NCBI RefSeq assembly: GCF_036850765.1
Contig: NC_089491.1
Location: forward strand, 93,714,740 to 93,778,739
DNA from: Saccopteryx bilineata
Taxonomy: Eukaryota; Chordata; Mammalia; Chiroptera; Emballonuridae
Length of the DNA: 64,000 nt
Direction: 5' to 3'
The position numbers were made by a program, and so were the translations under genes. Positions within the stretch are counted from its first letter, which is position 1. Every line of letters begins with the position of its first letter. This document shows, piece after piece, positions 45,701 through 57,641 of the stretch. Below the pieces are notes generated by a model that was given only the letters and a program-made list of their open reading frames with translations, searched no databases and had not been told where the DNA came from.

Positions 45701-45865
45701 ATATGTAGGTTTCTCAAATAATTAAAAATAGAATTATCATATGCTTTAGCAATTTCACTTCTGAGCACATGTCCAAGATACTTGAAATCAGGATCCTGAA
45801 GAGATACCTGCACTCCCATGTTCACTGCAACCTATTCATAATAGTCTAGATATAGAAACAACTCA

Positions 45866-46148
45866 GGCACTGGCTGGTGCTCATTGGATAGAGTGTTAGA
45901 CTGGCATATGGACATCCCAGGTTCAATTCCTGGTAAGGGCACAAAAAAGAAGTGATCATCTGCTTCACTCTACCTCCCTCTCCCCTTATCTCCCTCTTCC
46001 CCTCCTGTATTCAGTGACTAAACTGGTCTAAGGATGGCCTCAGACACTGAGGATAGCTTGGTTGATTTGACCACTGACCCAAGATGGGTTTTTGGGGTGG
46101 GGGAGCACATGTGGAGTCTGTCTTGTTATCTTCCCTCCTCAAAAAGAA
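45866..46148 (+). mobile_element. Family A SINE, diverged
   Basis: 'GGCACTGGCTGGTGCTCATT', B-box-like GGTTCAATTCCTGG, 'GGGCACAAAAAAGAAG' and a CTCCCTCTTCCCCTCC tract, ending near 'TATCTTCCCTCCTC'. Confidence 0.8.
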
Positions 46149-46155
46149 AAACTTT

Positions 46156-46485
46156 TCTTACTAAGTGGTGGCACAGTGGATAGAGCATTGGACTGGGATG
46201 CAGAGAACCCAGATTCTAAACTTCGAGGTTGCCAGCTTGAGCACAGGCTCATCAGGTTTGAGCAAGGCTCACCAGATTGAGCCCAAAGTTGCTGGCTTGA
46301 GCAATGGGTCACTCGGTCTGCTGTAGCCCCCTCCCCCCCGGTCAAGATACATATGAGAAAGCCATCAATGAACAATTAAGGTGCTGCAACAAAAAATTGG
46401 TGCTTATTATCTCTCTCCCTTCCTGTCTGTCCCTATCTGTCTCTCTCTCTCTCTGTCTCTTTCACAGACACACACAAAAGGAAAG
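46156..46485 (+). mobile_element. Family B SINE, long form
   Basis: 'ACTAAGTGGTGGCACAGTGG', 'GGTTGCCAGCTTGAGC', 'GGCTCATCAGGTTTGAGCA', 'AACAATTAAGGTGC' and a CTCTCTGTCTC tail. It lies directly behind the family A SINE in the same L1. Confidence 0.92.
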
Positions 46486-46865
46486 AATAAGAAAACTCAA
46501 ATATCCACTGACAGATGAATGGATAGAAAAAATGTAAAACATTATTCTTTAAAAATAGAAGAAAATCCTACCATTTGCAAAAATTTGGATAAACCTGGAG
46601 GACATTAGCTAAATGAAAAGCCATCTGCAGAAGAACAATACTGCATGATTCTGCTACTACAAGTTAGCTAAAGGAGTCAAAATCTTAGAAGTAGAAAGTG
46701 GAATGGCATTTTCCCAGAGATATAGAGATAGAAAAAAATGAAGCATTGTTGTTCATTGGCTACTGAGTTTCAGTTATGACAGATACAAAGTCTTGGTTCA
46801 ATTCTATACTGACAAAACTTCCATCTTTCATAATATAATAATAAGAAAAGTAAAAAAAAAAGAAA

Positions 46866-46979
46866 AACAATGAAGTACCACCCTCCGCTAGGAAAGAATA
46901 CCAGCAAAATCTAACTTTGTGTCAGTTAGTAAACATGCTCAACATAACTATCTCTTTAATTGGGTCTTTGTCATTAACA
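46866..46979. other. Short unassigned gap
   Basis: Between the L1 poly-A and the Tigger element; nothing recognised. Confidence 0.4.
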
Positions 46980-48009
46980 CAGTCAATTCTCATTATCTTC
47001 AGATTTCATACTGGTGAAGTCCCCTAACGACTAAAATTTATTAGTACTGTAACCCCCAAATCAAGCAAAGAGCTATCATAGTCATTTGTTGGATATGTAC
47101 CAAGTGGCAAAAAATTTGAGTCACTCAACATAAATGTTCCCAAGTGATGTTGAGAAAGCATTACTTTCTGCCTTCTGGTTTCATTTCTTACATTGGAAAC
47201 AAGTGTCCTTTTGGAGTCAATTCCATTTCATTTTTCATGCTTTGTGTTGGCCATTCTGCTGTTTACAAGCTCTCTGCACTGCACCAAGCATAGTGCTGAG
47301 GTGCTGGCTAATGCTCCCAAGCACAAGAACTTGTGATGTGCCTTATGGAAAAAAAACACGTTAGATAATCTTTGTTCAGGCATGAGTTGTCTGTCATGCT
47401 GTTGGTGGTGAGTTTAATGCTAATGAATCAACAATAAGGTACATCTAGGAAAAGGAAGAAGATATTCACCAATCTGTATCTTAAAGTGGCCCTATAAAGT
47501 GCTAAAGTATGATGAACCTGTGAAAAGTAGCAAAACTTGTGGCCTCATGAGAAAATAACAATTTGTTTAAAGCCTATTGAGACAGTACTGTTAATCCGGA
47601 AGCCAAAGGAAATACCTGTCACATTTCCTAGCTTTAGGGAAAAGGTAAGCCCTTCCCTAAAAGGGCTGGCTGGCTCATACATTTCAAAAGGTAATCTGAC
47701 ATGAAAAATGTTAAATTTTGGCCGAGGTACATTCTGCATAGTAAGTGAATTCAGAAATACCAATGAGGTGTTATTCAAGAAGAGAGTTACATAGAAGAGT
47801 AAACCAACTCATTTCACCAGGATGTTGGCAACCAAACCTAGATAACACAAAGGACTTTGCAGCTGAAAAAAATGCTGTAACAAGAGGTTTGCAGGAACTT
47901 AAAATCCTATGTTTTTTACCCCCTTGAAGCAACAGTTCAGTAATCACAAATTCACTGTGCATGGTGACATGTAGACCATAACTTCTGAAAATGACAAGAA
48001 TCATCTATG
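46980..48009 (+). mobile_element. Tigger-type DNA transposon, internally deleted
   Basis: The left end CAGTCAATTCTCATTATC and the right end 'AATGACAAGAATCATCT' are diverged inverted repeats of the Tigger family. The 5' leader includes 'CCCCCAAATCAAGCAAAG', 'ATTTGAGTCACTCAAC' and 'TTTCATGCTTTGTGTTGGCC'. The beginning of a pogo-type transposase remains at about 47290-47560: 'CTTATGGAAAAAAAACACG', then an LNANEST reading in the CENP-B-like helix-turn-helix. Stops and a large deletion remove the DDE domain, so it is inactive. Confidence 0.8.
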
Positions 48010-50224
48010 TATATACATATTTTAGTTGTGGCTAAAACTATGTGATCCGTTACAATAAAATAATCTCTGTCTAATCAGAACTTGATTTTCCTCCCATGAT
48101 TAAATTTATTGGTTTATTCTAATTGAAGCATATTTTATACCTAAAGGATTATGTTTCCTATTGAATTCTCTTTTGTCAAAAAAAATTAAATAGTTACATA
48201 ATTCTTCAGGACTAAATCTGTATTATAACAAGATATTTCTGGTATTGATCTTGACAATAACAGACAGAGCATTTTTCTGTCTTTACATGTAGTATAATAT
48301 CACAGATGTTTACTACAAGATTGAGGTAGCACTGTAATGTGAGGTTTGCCAATAAAATTGAGAACAGAGCAAAGAAGATGCAGGCTTCAGAAATGTGAAC
48401 AGAAAGGCAAGTCTTGCCATAGCTCACATATTCCAAAAACTGATACTAGATTTTTCAGATTTCTATAGTGATGGATGATCAACCATGATTTTATATACCT
48501 AATATTTCAAACATATGAATAGTTATGTTGGACTGACTGTTAATGATCTCCCCTCACTTGAAAACTCATTTAACGTTATATATTTAAGCCTATCTAATTC
48601 TTATGAAATTTCTGAACAAGAGAAGGAACAGGCATGTCTAAGATTATTTTCCTCCATTACACTAGTTGCTTGAATAAAATCCAAAGTCATGAGAGCAGGA
48701 ATTTCTTATTCCTCAAGAAGTGGTAAAGTTAGAAGTTAAGATGAATATATCTAGGTCAGTCTGTAAATAGAACATCAATGATTTCCAGGTATAGTTTCTG
48801 AAACAAAAAGAGAGAGAGAGAGAAAAACCAGGGCTGATGTCAGAAACTATTTTTTTAGCACACTATTGATGTGTTCCCCATCACTAGAGCATGTCAGAAA
48901 AGAGAGGAAGCTCCCCCTGAAAATATAGATGTTTGTGCAGGCAAGAGAAGTGACTGGTACTGAGGAAGTAATAGAAGTAGAATTAATTTTTAATCTTTTC
49001 AGCATTATTTTTCAGAAATATGATTTTTATTCTCATATAACAGTGGCTTTTCTACACCAAGAATTCCATCAGTGACTTACTATGACAATGCAGCTATAAC
49101 TTAATTCTGCTAAACTAGCACATACATTATGTCAATATATTCAATGTAAGTACTTAATATTGATAAATGGAGATATCAAGCATGACTAACACATTGGTAG
49201 CTGTAGTTTTTAGGATTCACCCAGAAAGGCAATAGTAAAAGTGATCCAATAAATTGTAGGCATGGATTAAACCTTTATTAATTGCAGGAGTTCATTAAGC
49301 AGTTGGTATCAGTCTGTTGCATCTAAATCTGGTGCAAGGCTTGAAATCAGCAGAAATGGCAGTGTGGGGGAAATATGGACAGGGTGTGAGAGAAACCAAG
49401 GACAAAATAGAACCCATGTGGATAAACTTATGCTAAATCTGTCTTTCTCTGGAACACACATTAGTCTCTAGTCTCCTCCAGGTCTTCAACCTGGATAATG
49501 CAAGTGACCTAAAAAACTGTGGGTGCAGTCCATCATGGAATTATGCAGGAACCAAGCTTGAGGTTTTACAAAATGAATGAAGAGATCAGAAGGAGCTGTA
49601 AGAGCCACAGGTCCAGCTGCAGCTCATCACCACCAATGTTTGCTAGTTCATAAATATATGCGAGCTGCAACTGCATCCAACCCTACAATGGCCTGCGTAT
49701 AAGCACATGATTGCTGCACCAGCTCCACAGTGTAAATCTTGGGCAAAATTTTTAACCCTCATCCAGTGCAAGTAAGGACAAGAATTCTGACAAAGCATTT
49801 TCCCCTAAACTGACACAGTAAATACCCATGTGACCCCAAATCTTATAACAGGCCATGTTTAGCCTAATTTTCCCTATCTTCATTCCACAGTCTAAAAATG
49901 TTATTTAAAAGATTTTAAGTTTTTCTATTTTTGACTCAGTAAAATGTTTGTAGCCACTATGTAAGAAAGACCCTGGTTACTCTTGCTCTTTACATAGGTC
50001 GCTTCTTGCTAGAGACAAAATTCCTAATCAACTATGACATATAGATACACATTAACAAAATTAGAAGTATTTGAATATGTAGTTTAGGGATCTTTTTTAT
50101 TTTAACATTATGTTGCAATAAATATTTTACCATGAAAATAAAATTATTTGAAAACATGTTTTAAAACTCCCAATATAATTTTATAATTATACAGCATTAT
50201 TTTCTTTACTAATTCTGGACATGT
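48010..50224. other. Unassigned AT-rich DNA
   Basis: About 2.2 kb without a recognised gene or repeat, apart from a short (AG)n at about 48808-48826. This and 15.2-17.3 kb are the longest stretches of apparently unique sequence outside the 53.8-57.2 kb region. Confidence 0.4.
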
Positions 50225-50242
50225 AGAACATTCTCAATATTT

Positions 50243-50600
50243 TTTTGTTTGTTTGTTTGTTTGTTTGTTTTTACAGAGACAGAGAGTGAGTCAGAGAGAG
50301 GGATAGACAGGGACAGACAGACAGGAACGGAGAGAGATGAGAAGCATCAATCATTAGTTTTTCATTGCGCATTGCAACACCTTAGTTGTTCATTGATTGC
50401 TTTCTCATATGTGCCTTGACCGTGGGCCTTCAGCAGACTGAGTAACCCGTTGCTGGAGCCAGCGACCTTGGGTTCACGCTGGTGGGCTTTTGCTCAAACC
50501 AGATGAGCCCGCGCTCAAGCTGGTGACCTCGGGGTCTCGAATTTGGGTCTTCCGCATCCCAGTCTGATGCTCTATCCACTGCGCCACTGCCCGGTCAGGC
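50243..50600 (-). mobile_element. Family B SINE, reverse orientation
   Basis: Reverse copy with a (TTTG)n start (complement of a CAAA tail), 'GAACGGAGAGAGATGAG' and a head ending CCCGGTCAGGC. The duplication AGAACATTCTCAATATTT is perfect at 50225-50242 and 50601-50618. Confidence 0.97.
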
Positions 50601-50618
50601 AGAACATTCTCAATATTT

Positions 50619-51369
50619 AATATTATAATTATAATGTCATAAACATGTGAGTGCACAAACTTTCACAAAAATGTTTTATAGTTTCCTTAAAATGTGTTTC
50701 TAAATGTTGAATTACTTGGTTGTATAATCTTGAAAATATTATTCTTTCCAGACTTGTTAGTGTTTACCCATGTGTTTTACAGGGTTTTACATATTTCTAT
50801 TGATAAATATTACCATGTTGCCAAATGTTGATCCAGTTTCAAGTGTTAAACTACTTTTGACTCACCAAAATGTACAGTATATCTTCTTAAAATGTAAACT
50901 TCCCCTACATATCACTCATAACTATTTTAATCAGAATTTGGCTTTTGATATGTCAAATTTATCTGTTCTTTAAGTGGTTATTACTTATAGGAGGCCTAAT
51001 AGTATTACATTAAGTTCATTGCTTCTTACAATTTTATTAAGTATGTCCAAAAGTTTTCTAAATTTTTATTCTAATATTAGTTTTAAGTGACTTGATCTTT
51101 CACTTTGAGAATTCAGTATAATGCTCCTACTCACTTCATGATTTATGTTTGACATAAAGATATGTTTTGTTTTGTTTACTTGAATTTAGCAATATTTAAT
51201 TTTCCTATTCTGGGTCTTGTTCTCATTTTCATCCACAGCTAGAAAAAAATAATACAATCCAGAAATAACTAATACAAAGATGAAAGAAAGAAAGAAAGAA
51301 AGAGAAAGAAAGAAAGAAAGAAAAAAAAGAAAAGAAAATAAAGAAAAGCCCTAATTTTTTATAACTGTA
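50619..51369. other. Unassigned AT-rich DNA with a (GAAA)n tract
   Basis: No gene recognised. A GAAA-rich run occupies about 51282-51345. Confidence 0.45.
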
Positions 51370-51465
51370 TGTTCTCATTTTTTAAAATTTTATTTAGAAA
51401 ATTAAATTCAATAGGGTGACATTGATCAATAAGAGTACCTAGGTTTCAGGTAAACATTTACATAG

Positions 51466-52062
51466 TGTATGGCCAGTAGCCACGGCCACCCTTATAGCCA
51501 CTTGGTCCATGGAGGTTTGCATTAGATTCGGACAGACAGTAATGAAACAATGAATCCAAGAACTGGTGGGCCATTAGCTTTAATCCTAGCTTGTACCCGG
51601 CAGGCAAGAAATACACACAGTGGGAAAACACTTCCCTTTCCATTCAGGGCTCCCAAAGCCACTGACTTATCTGAGTTTCCTAGAATCAAAGGTTTCTACC
51701 TCACCAGTCTTATTCACCTCTGCTCCCCATCTCCTTCTCTCTGCACAAACTCTGTACAAACTGGCTTCTCCCACAACACTCCACCATCTTGGCTGCTTCT
51801 CCTGGCCTCCTCCACGTGGCCTTTCTCTGCTCTCTCACAGCATGCGCTTCTCCTAGAATTTAATTACTCTTTCCCGGGAACAACGTGATCTCTCTTCCTT
51901 TTAAAACTTTTTGGTGCAGAAGCCCTCCCCCAACACATATTAACACAATCAAGCCCATCCCAAGCCAGAAGGACAATTAATATTATCACCTGAGCAATGA
52001 GCTTCCATGTCGGCAGTGCCATCTTTAACAAAGTGAACATAATATATTTTATCTGCCCAACA
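51466..52062 (-). mobile_element. Solo LTR 1, 597 bp
   Basis: TGTATGG...CCCAACA ends with a perfect 5-bp duplication CATAG at 51461-51465 and 52063-52067. On the - strand it starts TGTTGGGCAGATAAAATA and has an ATTAAA-type signal near 51584-51579 (GGATTAAAGC), which sets its orientation. The 112-codon frame on the + strand inside it is spurious. Confidence 0.88.
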
Positions 52063-52109
52063 CATAGCATTTGAACTGTTGATTAGGTTGTGTGCTTATC
52101 ATCCTAAAT

Positions 52110-52939
52110 TGTTGTAAGGGACCAAAAGCTACAAAATTAATATTAATATTTTAGGAAGCTTGAAGAATATTTTATTAATTTGGGCTAGGCATGGAGAGAT
52201 TTTGTAAATAATCATTGTACTTGTGTGATTAGCATAAAACCAAGATGGCTGATGGCATTGTGTTGTAAATGCAAAGGGGAAGAAGACTTGGATTTGCTGA
52301 ATTTCCACCACACCTGTGGTGAAATGGGTGAATAGCTAGCCAGGTGCAGGCAGAGAAAGATTAAATTAAACCTTTTCTTATATTAATAGGCCATTTACAG
52401 GCATTTGTCCCCATGGAAACTACCTCTCCCCTCCTGAAAACATGTAGTTAATGTATGTATTTCTGGACAAAGGAATAACAAATGAACACTAGAAAATATA
52501 GGAATGTCTTTTAATATGTAAAGTTACATTTTTTACCATGTGTTCCCTTGTAAGTTTTAATGTGAAGAAACGTCTTTTTATGAACCCTATAGGCAGATGT
52601 TATAAACTTGTTAATGAATTGTGTCCCATCCCCATCCTTCATCCTTTTCCCAAACCTGTGTAGGTAAAGACAACGGTTATAAGCTTATAATGCCATGATG
52701 TCAGGTTATAAGCTTATAAAGCCATGATGTCAGGCTTTTCCCCTGCCCATATATAATTAAGGATATATAACCAGCCCCTAGAATATATAGACACACACGA
52801 TTTGGGACTGCCCCAAGTAAGCTATATGTGGCCAGCATATTTAATAAATTTCCTCCTTTAATAAAACTCTTCAAAATTCATTTGGACTTGGTGTCTCTAT
52901 GAAAAACCCACAGAATTGTGGATTCGGTACTTTATAACA
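52110..52939 (+). mobile_element. Solo LTR 2, 830 bp
   Basis: Ends TGTTGTAA and TTATAACA are inverted repeats (7 of 8). TATATAA-like boxes occur near 52750-52770 and AATAAA at 52843-52848 and 52860-52865. Flanks AAAT and AAAA could be a 4-bp duplication with one mismatch, as made by class I ERVs. The U5-like end reads 'TTGGACTTGGTGTCTCTATG'. Confidence 0.82.
52675..52732 (+). repeat. 29-bp tandem repeat, two copies, inside solo LTR 2
   Basis: GGTTATAAGCTTATAA-TGCCATGATGTCA at 52675-52703 is followed at once by a second copy at 52704-52732 with one change (A for T). Each unit contains the palindrome TTATAAGCTTATAA. Such direct repeats in a U3 region can be enhancer units. Confidence 0.92.
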
Positions 52940-53399
52940 AAAATCAAATCATTTTCCATCATCGTATATTTGTTTCTCTTTACTCCCCTCCTCCAAACCT
53001 CTCCCCTTTGTAACCACTTCACTTTTATCTATGACCATGAGTCTCAGTTTTATATCCCACCAATGTATGAAATCATATAGTTCTTAGCTTTTTACTGATT
53101 TACTTATTTCATTTCATATAATGTTGTCAAGGTCCATCCATGTTGTCATAAATAGCAATATGTCATCATTGCTTATGTCTGAGTAGTATTCCATTGCATA
53201 TATGTACCACATCTTCTTTATCCAATCCTCTATTGAATGATACTTTGGTTCAATGTATCCATGTCTTGGCCACTGTGAATAATTCTGTGATGAACATAAG
53301 GTTGCATGTGTCTTTGAGTATCAATGTTTTAGAGTTTTTATGGTAGATATCCAGTAGAGGGATTACTGGGTTATATAGTAGTTCTATTCTCATTTTTTT

Positions 53400-53761
53400 T
53401 TGTATTTTTCTGAAGCTGGAAATGGGGAGGCAGTCAGACAGACTCCTGCATGAGCCCGACTGGGATCCACCCAGCATGCCCACCAGGGGGCGATGCTCTG
53501 CCCATCCAGGGCGTGGCTCTGTCGTGACCAGAGCCACTCTAGCGCCTGGGGCAGAGGCCAAGGAGCCATCCCCAGCGCCCAGGCCATCTTTTGCTCCAAT
53601 GGAGCCCTGGCTGCGGGAGAGGAAGAGAGAGACAGAGAGGAAGGAGAAGGGGATGGGTGGAGAAGCAGATGGGCGCTTCTCCTGTGTGCCCTAGCCAGGA
53701 ATCGAACCCGGGACTTCCGCACGCCAGGCCAATGCTCTACCACTGAGCCAACCGGCCAGGG
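53400..53761 (-). mobile_element. Family A SINE, reverse orientation
   Basis: Well preserved: CCAGGGC head at the right end, 'GGAATCGAACCCGGGAC' (reverse B box), 'GGCGCTTCTCCTG' and a T-rich start. The duplication CTATTCTCATTTTTTT is perfect at 53384-53399 and 53762-53777. Confidence 0.97.
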
Positions 53762-53777
53762 CTATTCTCATTTTTTT

Positions 53778-55040
53778 AATGAAAATTTATTTCATTGTGA
53801 TAAAGAATGAAAAAGCTGGCTGTCAATTCAAGGGTGTCTGTGGGAAAGTACAAACTTTCTCACCTTCATTATTCAGGTCCTGGAGTTCTCATTTGTGTCA
53901 CAAAGAAAACAAGGGCAGGGAAAGCAGTTGTTTTACTTATTTCAAATAATCAGGATTAAAATTAGTGGAATTTTTCGATTCTGAAACTATTTTGAAACAT
54001 TTCTTTTTTCTCCTCTATTTTACAGATATTTTGTAGTTGATAGAATGTCTGTCAGAAACTCCTAATCAAATGTCACATAATTACTTCTATTGAGACCTCA
54101 TAAATTTGTCTATGAATTTCTTATACTAACATTCCACAGGAAATCTCTAAACAATGATTTCACAGACCACATAATGTAAAAGAATACAATAAAGCAATAG
54201 TACACAAACTTAGATGCTACAATTCCTGTTAAATTGCCTGCCCTTTAAAAAGTAATGAATTCTTAGTACAAAAGTAGCATATACTTATTGTAGAATATCT
54301 CTAAAAAGATAATGCAAAACAAAAAATTCAGCCACAGTTCTACTTTCCAACTATACTTGAAATATTTCTTTCAAATGTTTTTATTTCTAAATTTTTATAT
54401 AATGTATATATATATATATAAACACATACAAATAGTTATAAAAATATATTTGGGAATTATAAAAGCAGAAAGGCACACAGTAGAAAATATGAAAATATCA
54501 GTAAAACATGTATTGTTAATATAATATACATTTTTCATATATGTAAACACATGTATCATCCCTTATATATATTTTAAATGTTATCAACAGCAGTATTTAT
54601 TCTTCTTATATAGTTTCTTCTTGTCTAGTGTAAATCTTATAATTGCCTCCTTTTAAGCCCCTCTCCCCTCTACAGTACTTACTAGTTTATCTTGCTTCTC
54701 CATTTTGTAACCATTATTAACACTTAAGATTATCTATAAAGAGGAATAGAATTAGGCCATTTACAGAATTATTCTCTAAAATATTAAGTCCCAATAGAAA
54801 ATGGACAATAATTATAAAATTTTACAGTAAACCAAATGGGCCTGCAATTTCTTTAATTATCCATTTTGTCTTTAGCTTACCAAGGCAACTGAAAGCCATT
54901 CTCAGATATTTAAGGGCTCAGAGAAATGTCAGCTATAATTTTTTCCTAAAATACTTATTCAAAATATATTCTAGGCAATAAACTGAGTTGCATGCAGACA
55001 GTTGCTAGCAAAAGGGACAGCTAGGCAGTCACTGAGGGGA
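53778..55040. other. Unassigned AT-rich DNA
   Basis: No gene or repeat family recognised; a short (TA)n at about 54406-54420. Confidence 0.4.
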
Positions 55041-55088
55041 AAAATAGATAGATAGATGATAGGTAGATAAATGACGATGATGATAGAT

Positions 55089-55151
<63 letters not shown>

Positions 55152-55180
55152 GATAGATAATAGATGATAGGTAGATAGAT

Positions 55181-55214
<34 letters not shown>

Positions 55215-55236
55215 GATAGATAGATAGATAGATAGA
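55041..55236 (+). repeat. (GATA)n array
   Basis: About 195 bp of GATA units with a perfect core (about 55084-55151, some 17 units) and interrupted arms containing GATGATA and GGTA variants. The 118-codon Ile/Tyr/Leu/Ser frame on the - strand is only its translation. Confidence 0.97.
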
Positions 55237-57254
55237 CCAAAGAGATACTAAATAACCAAGAGACAAAGGCCATATAATATGCATTCTGGAAAGCCAAGAC
55301 TGCTAAAGAAAAATAAACTGAATACACAAAAGTGGCTAAAGACTGTCACAAAAAAGAGAAGTTTGCATTCCCCCTAAAAGGGAAACAAGAGGAGTTACAA
55401 GGACTCCAATGCACCCAATAAGCAATATCCAACCATTTTCTTTTTTGCTCTTAGCAGCACCTCCCACTCAAAGGAAAGCATCTCAGCATAGCCAGTGGCT
55501 ATTTTTTAAAAAAACAGGAGATGTGAAAATATTGCTATAAATAAGTAGCAAACTTACTCTAAAAAAGAGGTTATTAAGACAAAGAAAAAATATTTTTAAA
55601 GATTTTACTGAATAACAGACTACTAGAAAATCTTATGTGGAAGGTAACAAAATCAACAAAGCTGAAAAGTACAAGCAAAAATAGCAGGGGAAGGATATGA
55701 CAGATGAAGACTATAGTAGGAAAAACATCAAGAAGATGAGAATATGATGCAAACTCAGTTGGTTCCAGTGCATAAAATTTATTGTCCATAAATCATTTAA
55801 CTTCATCTTAAAAGGAAATATTCAAATGCAAGGCTGTATAAAATATATATATTTGTTTATTTAATATGTTACTTTAAACAAATCTGGCCTAGTGGTATAT
55901 TAAACAGCCACTTTGCCTTGTCTGGTACAGCATGAAAGTATGAAATTTAGTAGAAATTTAAACATTTCCTATTGTTGGACAGTGAACAACAAAATTATAT
56001 GTGGAAATTAATTTTTCATTTTTAGTTGTTTTTAAAGCATTGTATACAATTATTGCTGTTCTACGATCTCAATACCATTCTCTGTACAAATAAATGTAGT
56101 CACTATGTTGACATTCTGAATTATTTAAGTAAATATAGTTTCACAGAAAAGAACATAGTCTGGCTAAGAAATGAACCACAGTAAAGAACTCAGGGAAAAT
56201 AATAATAGGAGTAAGCATGAGTCTATATATACGGTTCCAACTCAATCTCTCTGTGGCTTTGGGTAGTTGTTAAACCCTGTACACCACAGAATATTACTTA
56301 CATGTGATAAGGCATGCAAAAATTTTAAACAAAGTGACTAACAATGAATAAATATCTTTATTATATTGCAGTTATTTGTAATATAATAATTACTTTGTTA
56401 ATAAAAAACTAGTTTGAAAAATTAAGTATTATTATTAAGTATTATTATTAAACATTAGAAAAAATAGACAAGAACATATTTATACTTTACATTTCCCTTC
56501 AGATGCCTTTCAAAACATAAAATTGATAGAGAAACAATAATAGTATTATCATTAACAAAATAAATAACTAAAATATTAAGCATTATATTTCCAAAAACAT
56601 CTTAATCTAGAAAGGCTACAAATTATAATTAAATAGAATAGTCTCACACCCAAATATGTACACACAGATATTCTGATAGTCACACTCCAACAAATATCTC
56701 CAGTGAATGTGAAAGGGAAGCATCAGAAATGTTAATACATAAAGTATAAATTCACCCAACATCTTGGAGGATACTGAGTTACTTCTGTTCACACACATTG
56801 TAAATGCATATTGTCAATTCCAAAACCACATTTATTGACATAAAGATCTTAAAAAAAAAACCTCACATTTCTTGAAAGATTTATAGTGTTATTTATGTAG
56901 AGTATTCATTTATGTTCCAGACATTGTAGAGTCTGTGATATTTGGATGGAGAAATTAAAAAAAAATGTTTTCTTTTCTCTGAAAAAATAAATATACTTTT
57001 TCATTAAATTAATTCTTCTAAAATTCACGCAAACTGAAACATAGAAAATATGTCAAACAGTAATAAAATAGAAAGCTTGCAGAATTAGGAATTATATAGC
57101 CTCCCACTGATTTCTCACCCTGTTCCCCAGTCAACTTTATTCCCATTCAGTTCTGGCTTTTGCTCATCACCCCAAACTTTCATTTTAATGTTATCAGGAG
57201 TCAGTTTTAGTTTAGTAGAAAAAAACCAAACAAATAGGTAATTTAAAATCATGC
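55237..57254. other. Unassigned AT-rich DNA
   Basis: About 2 kb with no gene, RNA or repeat recognised. A short direct repeat TAAGTATTATTAT occurs near 56421-56450. Confidence 0.4.
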
Positions 57255-57267
57255 AGATGTTACTTTT

Positions 57268-57628
57268 TTATTATTATTAAGTGAGACATGGGGAAGCAGA
57301 CAGATTACTGCATGTGCCCCAATTAGAATCTACCCTGGCAAACCCCCTATGGGATGATGCTCTGCCATTCTGGGGCTGTTACTGTGTTCCTCGGCAACCA
57401 AGCCATATTTTAGTGCCTAAGATGAGGCCATAGTGTCATTTTCAGCGCCTGGGGCCAACTTGCTTGAATTGAACCATAGCTGTGGGAGTGAGAGAGAGAG
57501 AGAGAATGGGGGGGGAGTGCATAGAGAAGCAGATGGTCACTTCTCCTGTGTGTCTTGACCAGGATTCAAACCTGGGACTTCCACACACTGAGCTGATGCT
57601 CTACCACTGAAGCCAACTGGCCAAGGTT
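57268..57628 (-). mobile_element. Family A SINE, reverse orientation, diverged
   Basis: 'CATGGGGAAGCAGACAGATT', 'AGAAGCAGATGGTCACTTCT', 'GGATTCAAACCTGGGAC' (reverse B box) and a head ending AACTGGCCAAGG. The duplication AGATGTTACTTTT is perfect at 57255-57267 and 57629-57641. Confidence 0.93.
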
Positions 57629-57641
57629 AGATGTTACTTTT

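Larger units (their letters stand above)
44605..46865 (+). mobile_element. Old L1 (ORF2 end and 3' UTR) with three later insertions
   Basis: L1 text: 'AATAGTCTCTTCAACAAATG', 'GTGTTGGGAAACC', 'AACAAATGAAACCAAG'-like ORF2 C-terminal readings, 'AGATATCACCTCACACCTGT', and, after the insertions, 'AAATATCCACTGACAGATGA', 'GCATGATTCTGCTACTACAA' and a poly-A end near 46865. Inserted into it are a young L1 tail (45243-45700), a family A SINE and a family B SINE. Confidence 0.85.
51370..53399 (-). mobile_element. Old L1 3' end split by two solo LTRs
   Basis: Three pieces (51370-51465, 52063-52109, 52940-53399) read continuously as antisense L1: 'GGGTGACATTGATCAATAAG', 'CATTTGAACTGTTGATTAGG', 'CAAATCATTTTCCATCATCG', 'GTATGAAATCATATAGTTC' and 'CCATTGCATATATGTACC'. 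The two gaps are exactly filled by the LTRs, and the 5' part ends at a SINE insertion. Confidence 0.88.

Noticed and set aside
51550..51888. 112-codon frame
   Set aside because: Lies inside a solo LTR, antisense to its orientation.
55041..55236. CRISPR-like repeat array
   Set aside because: 4-bp unit without spacers; a vertebrate microsatellite.
55021..55327. 118-codon Ile/Tyr/Ser-rich membrane-like protein
   Set aside because: Translation of the GATA microsatellite.
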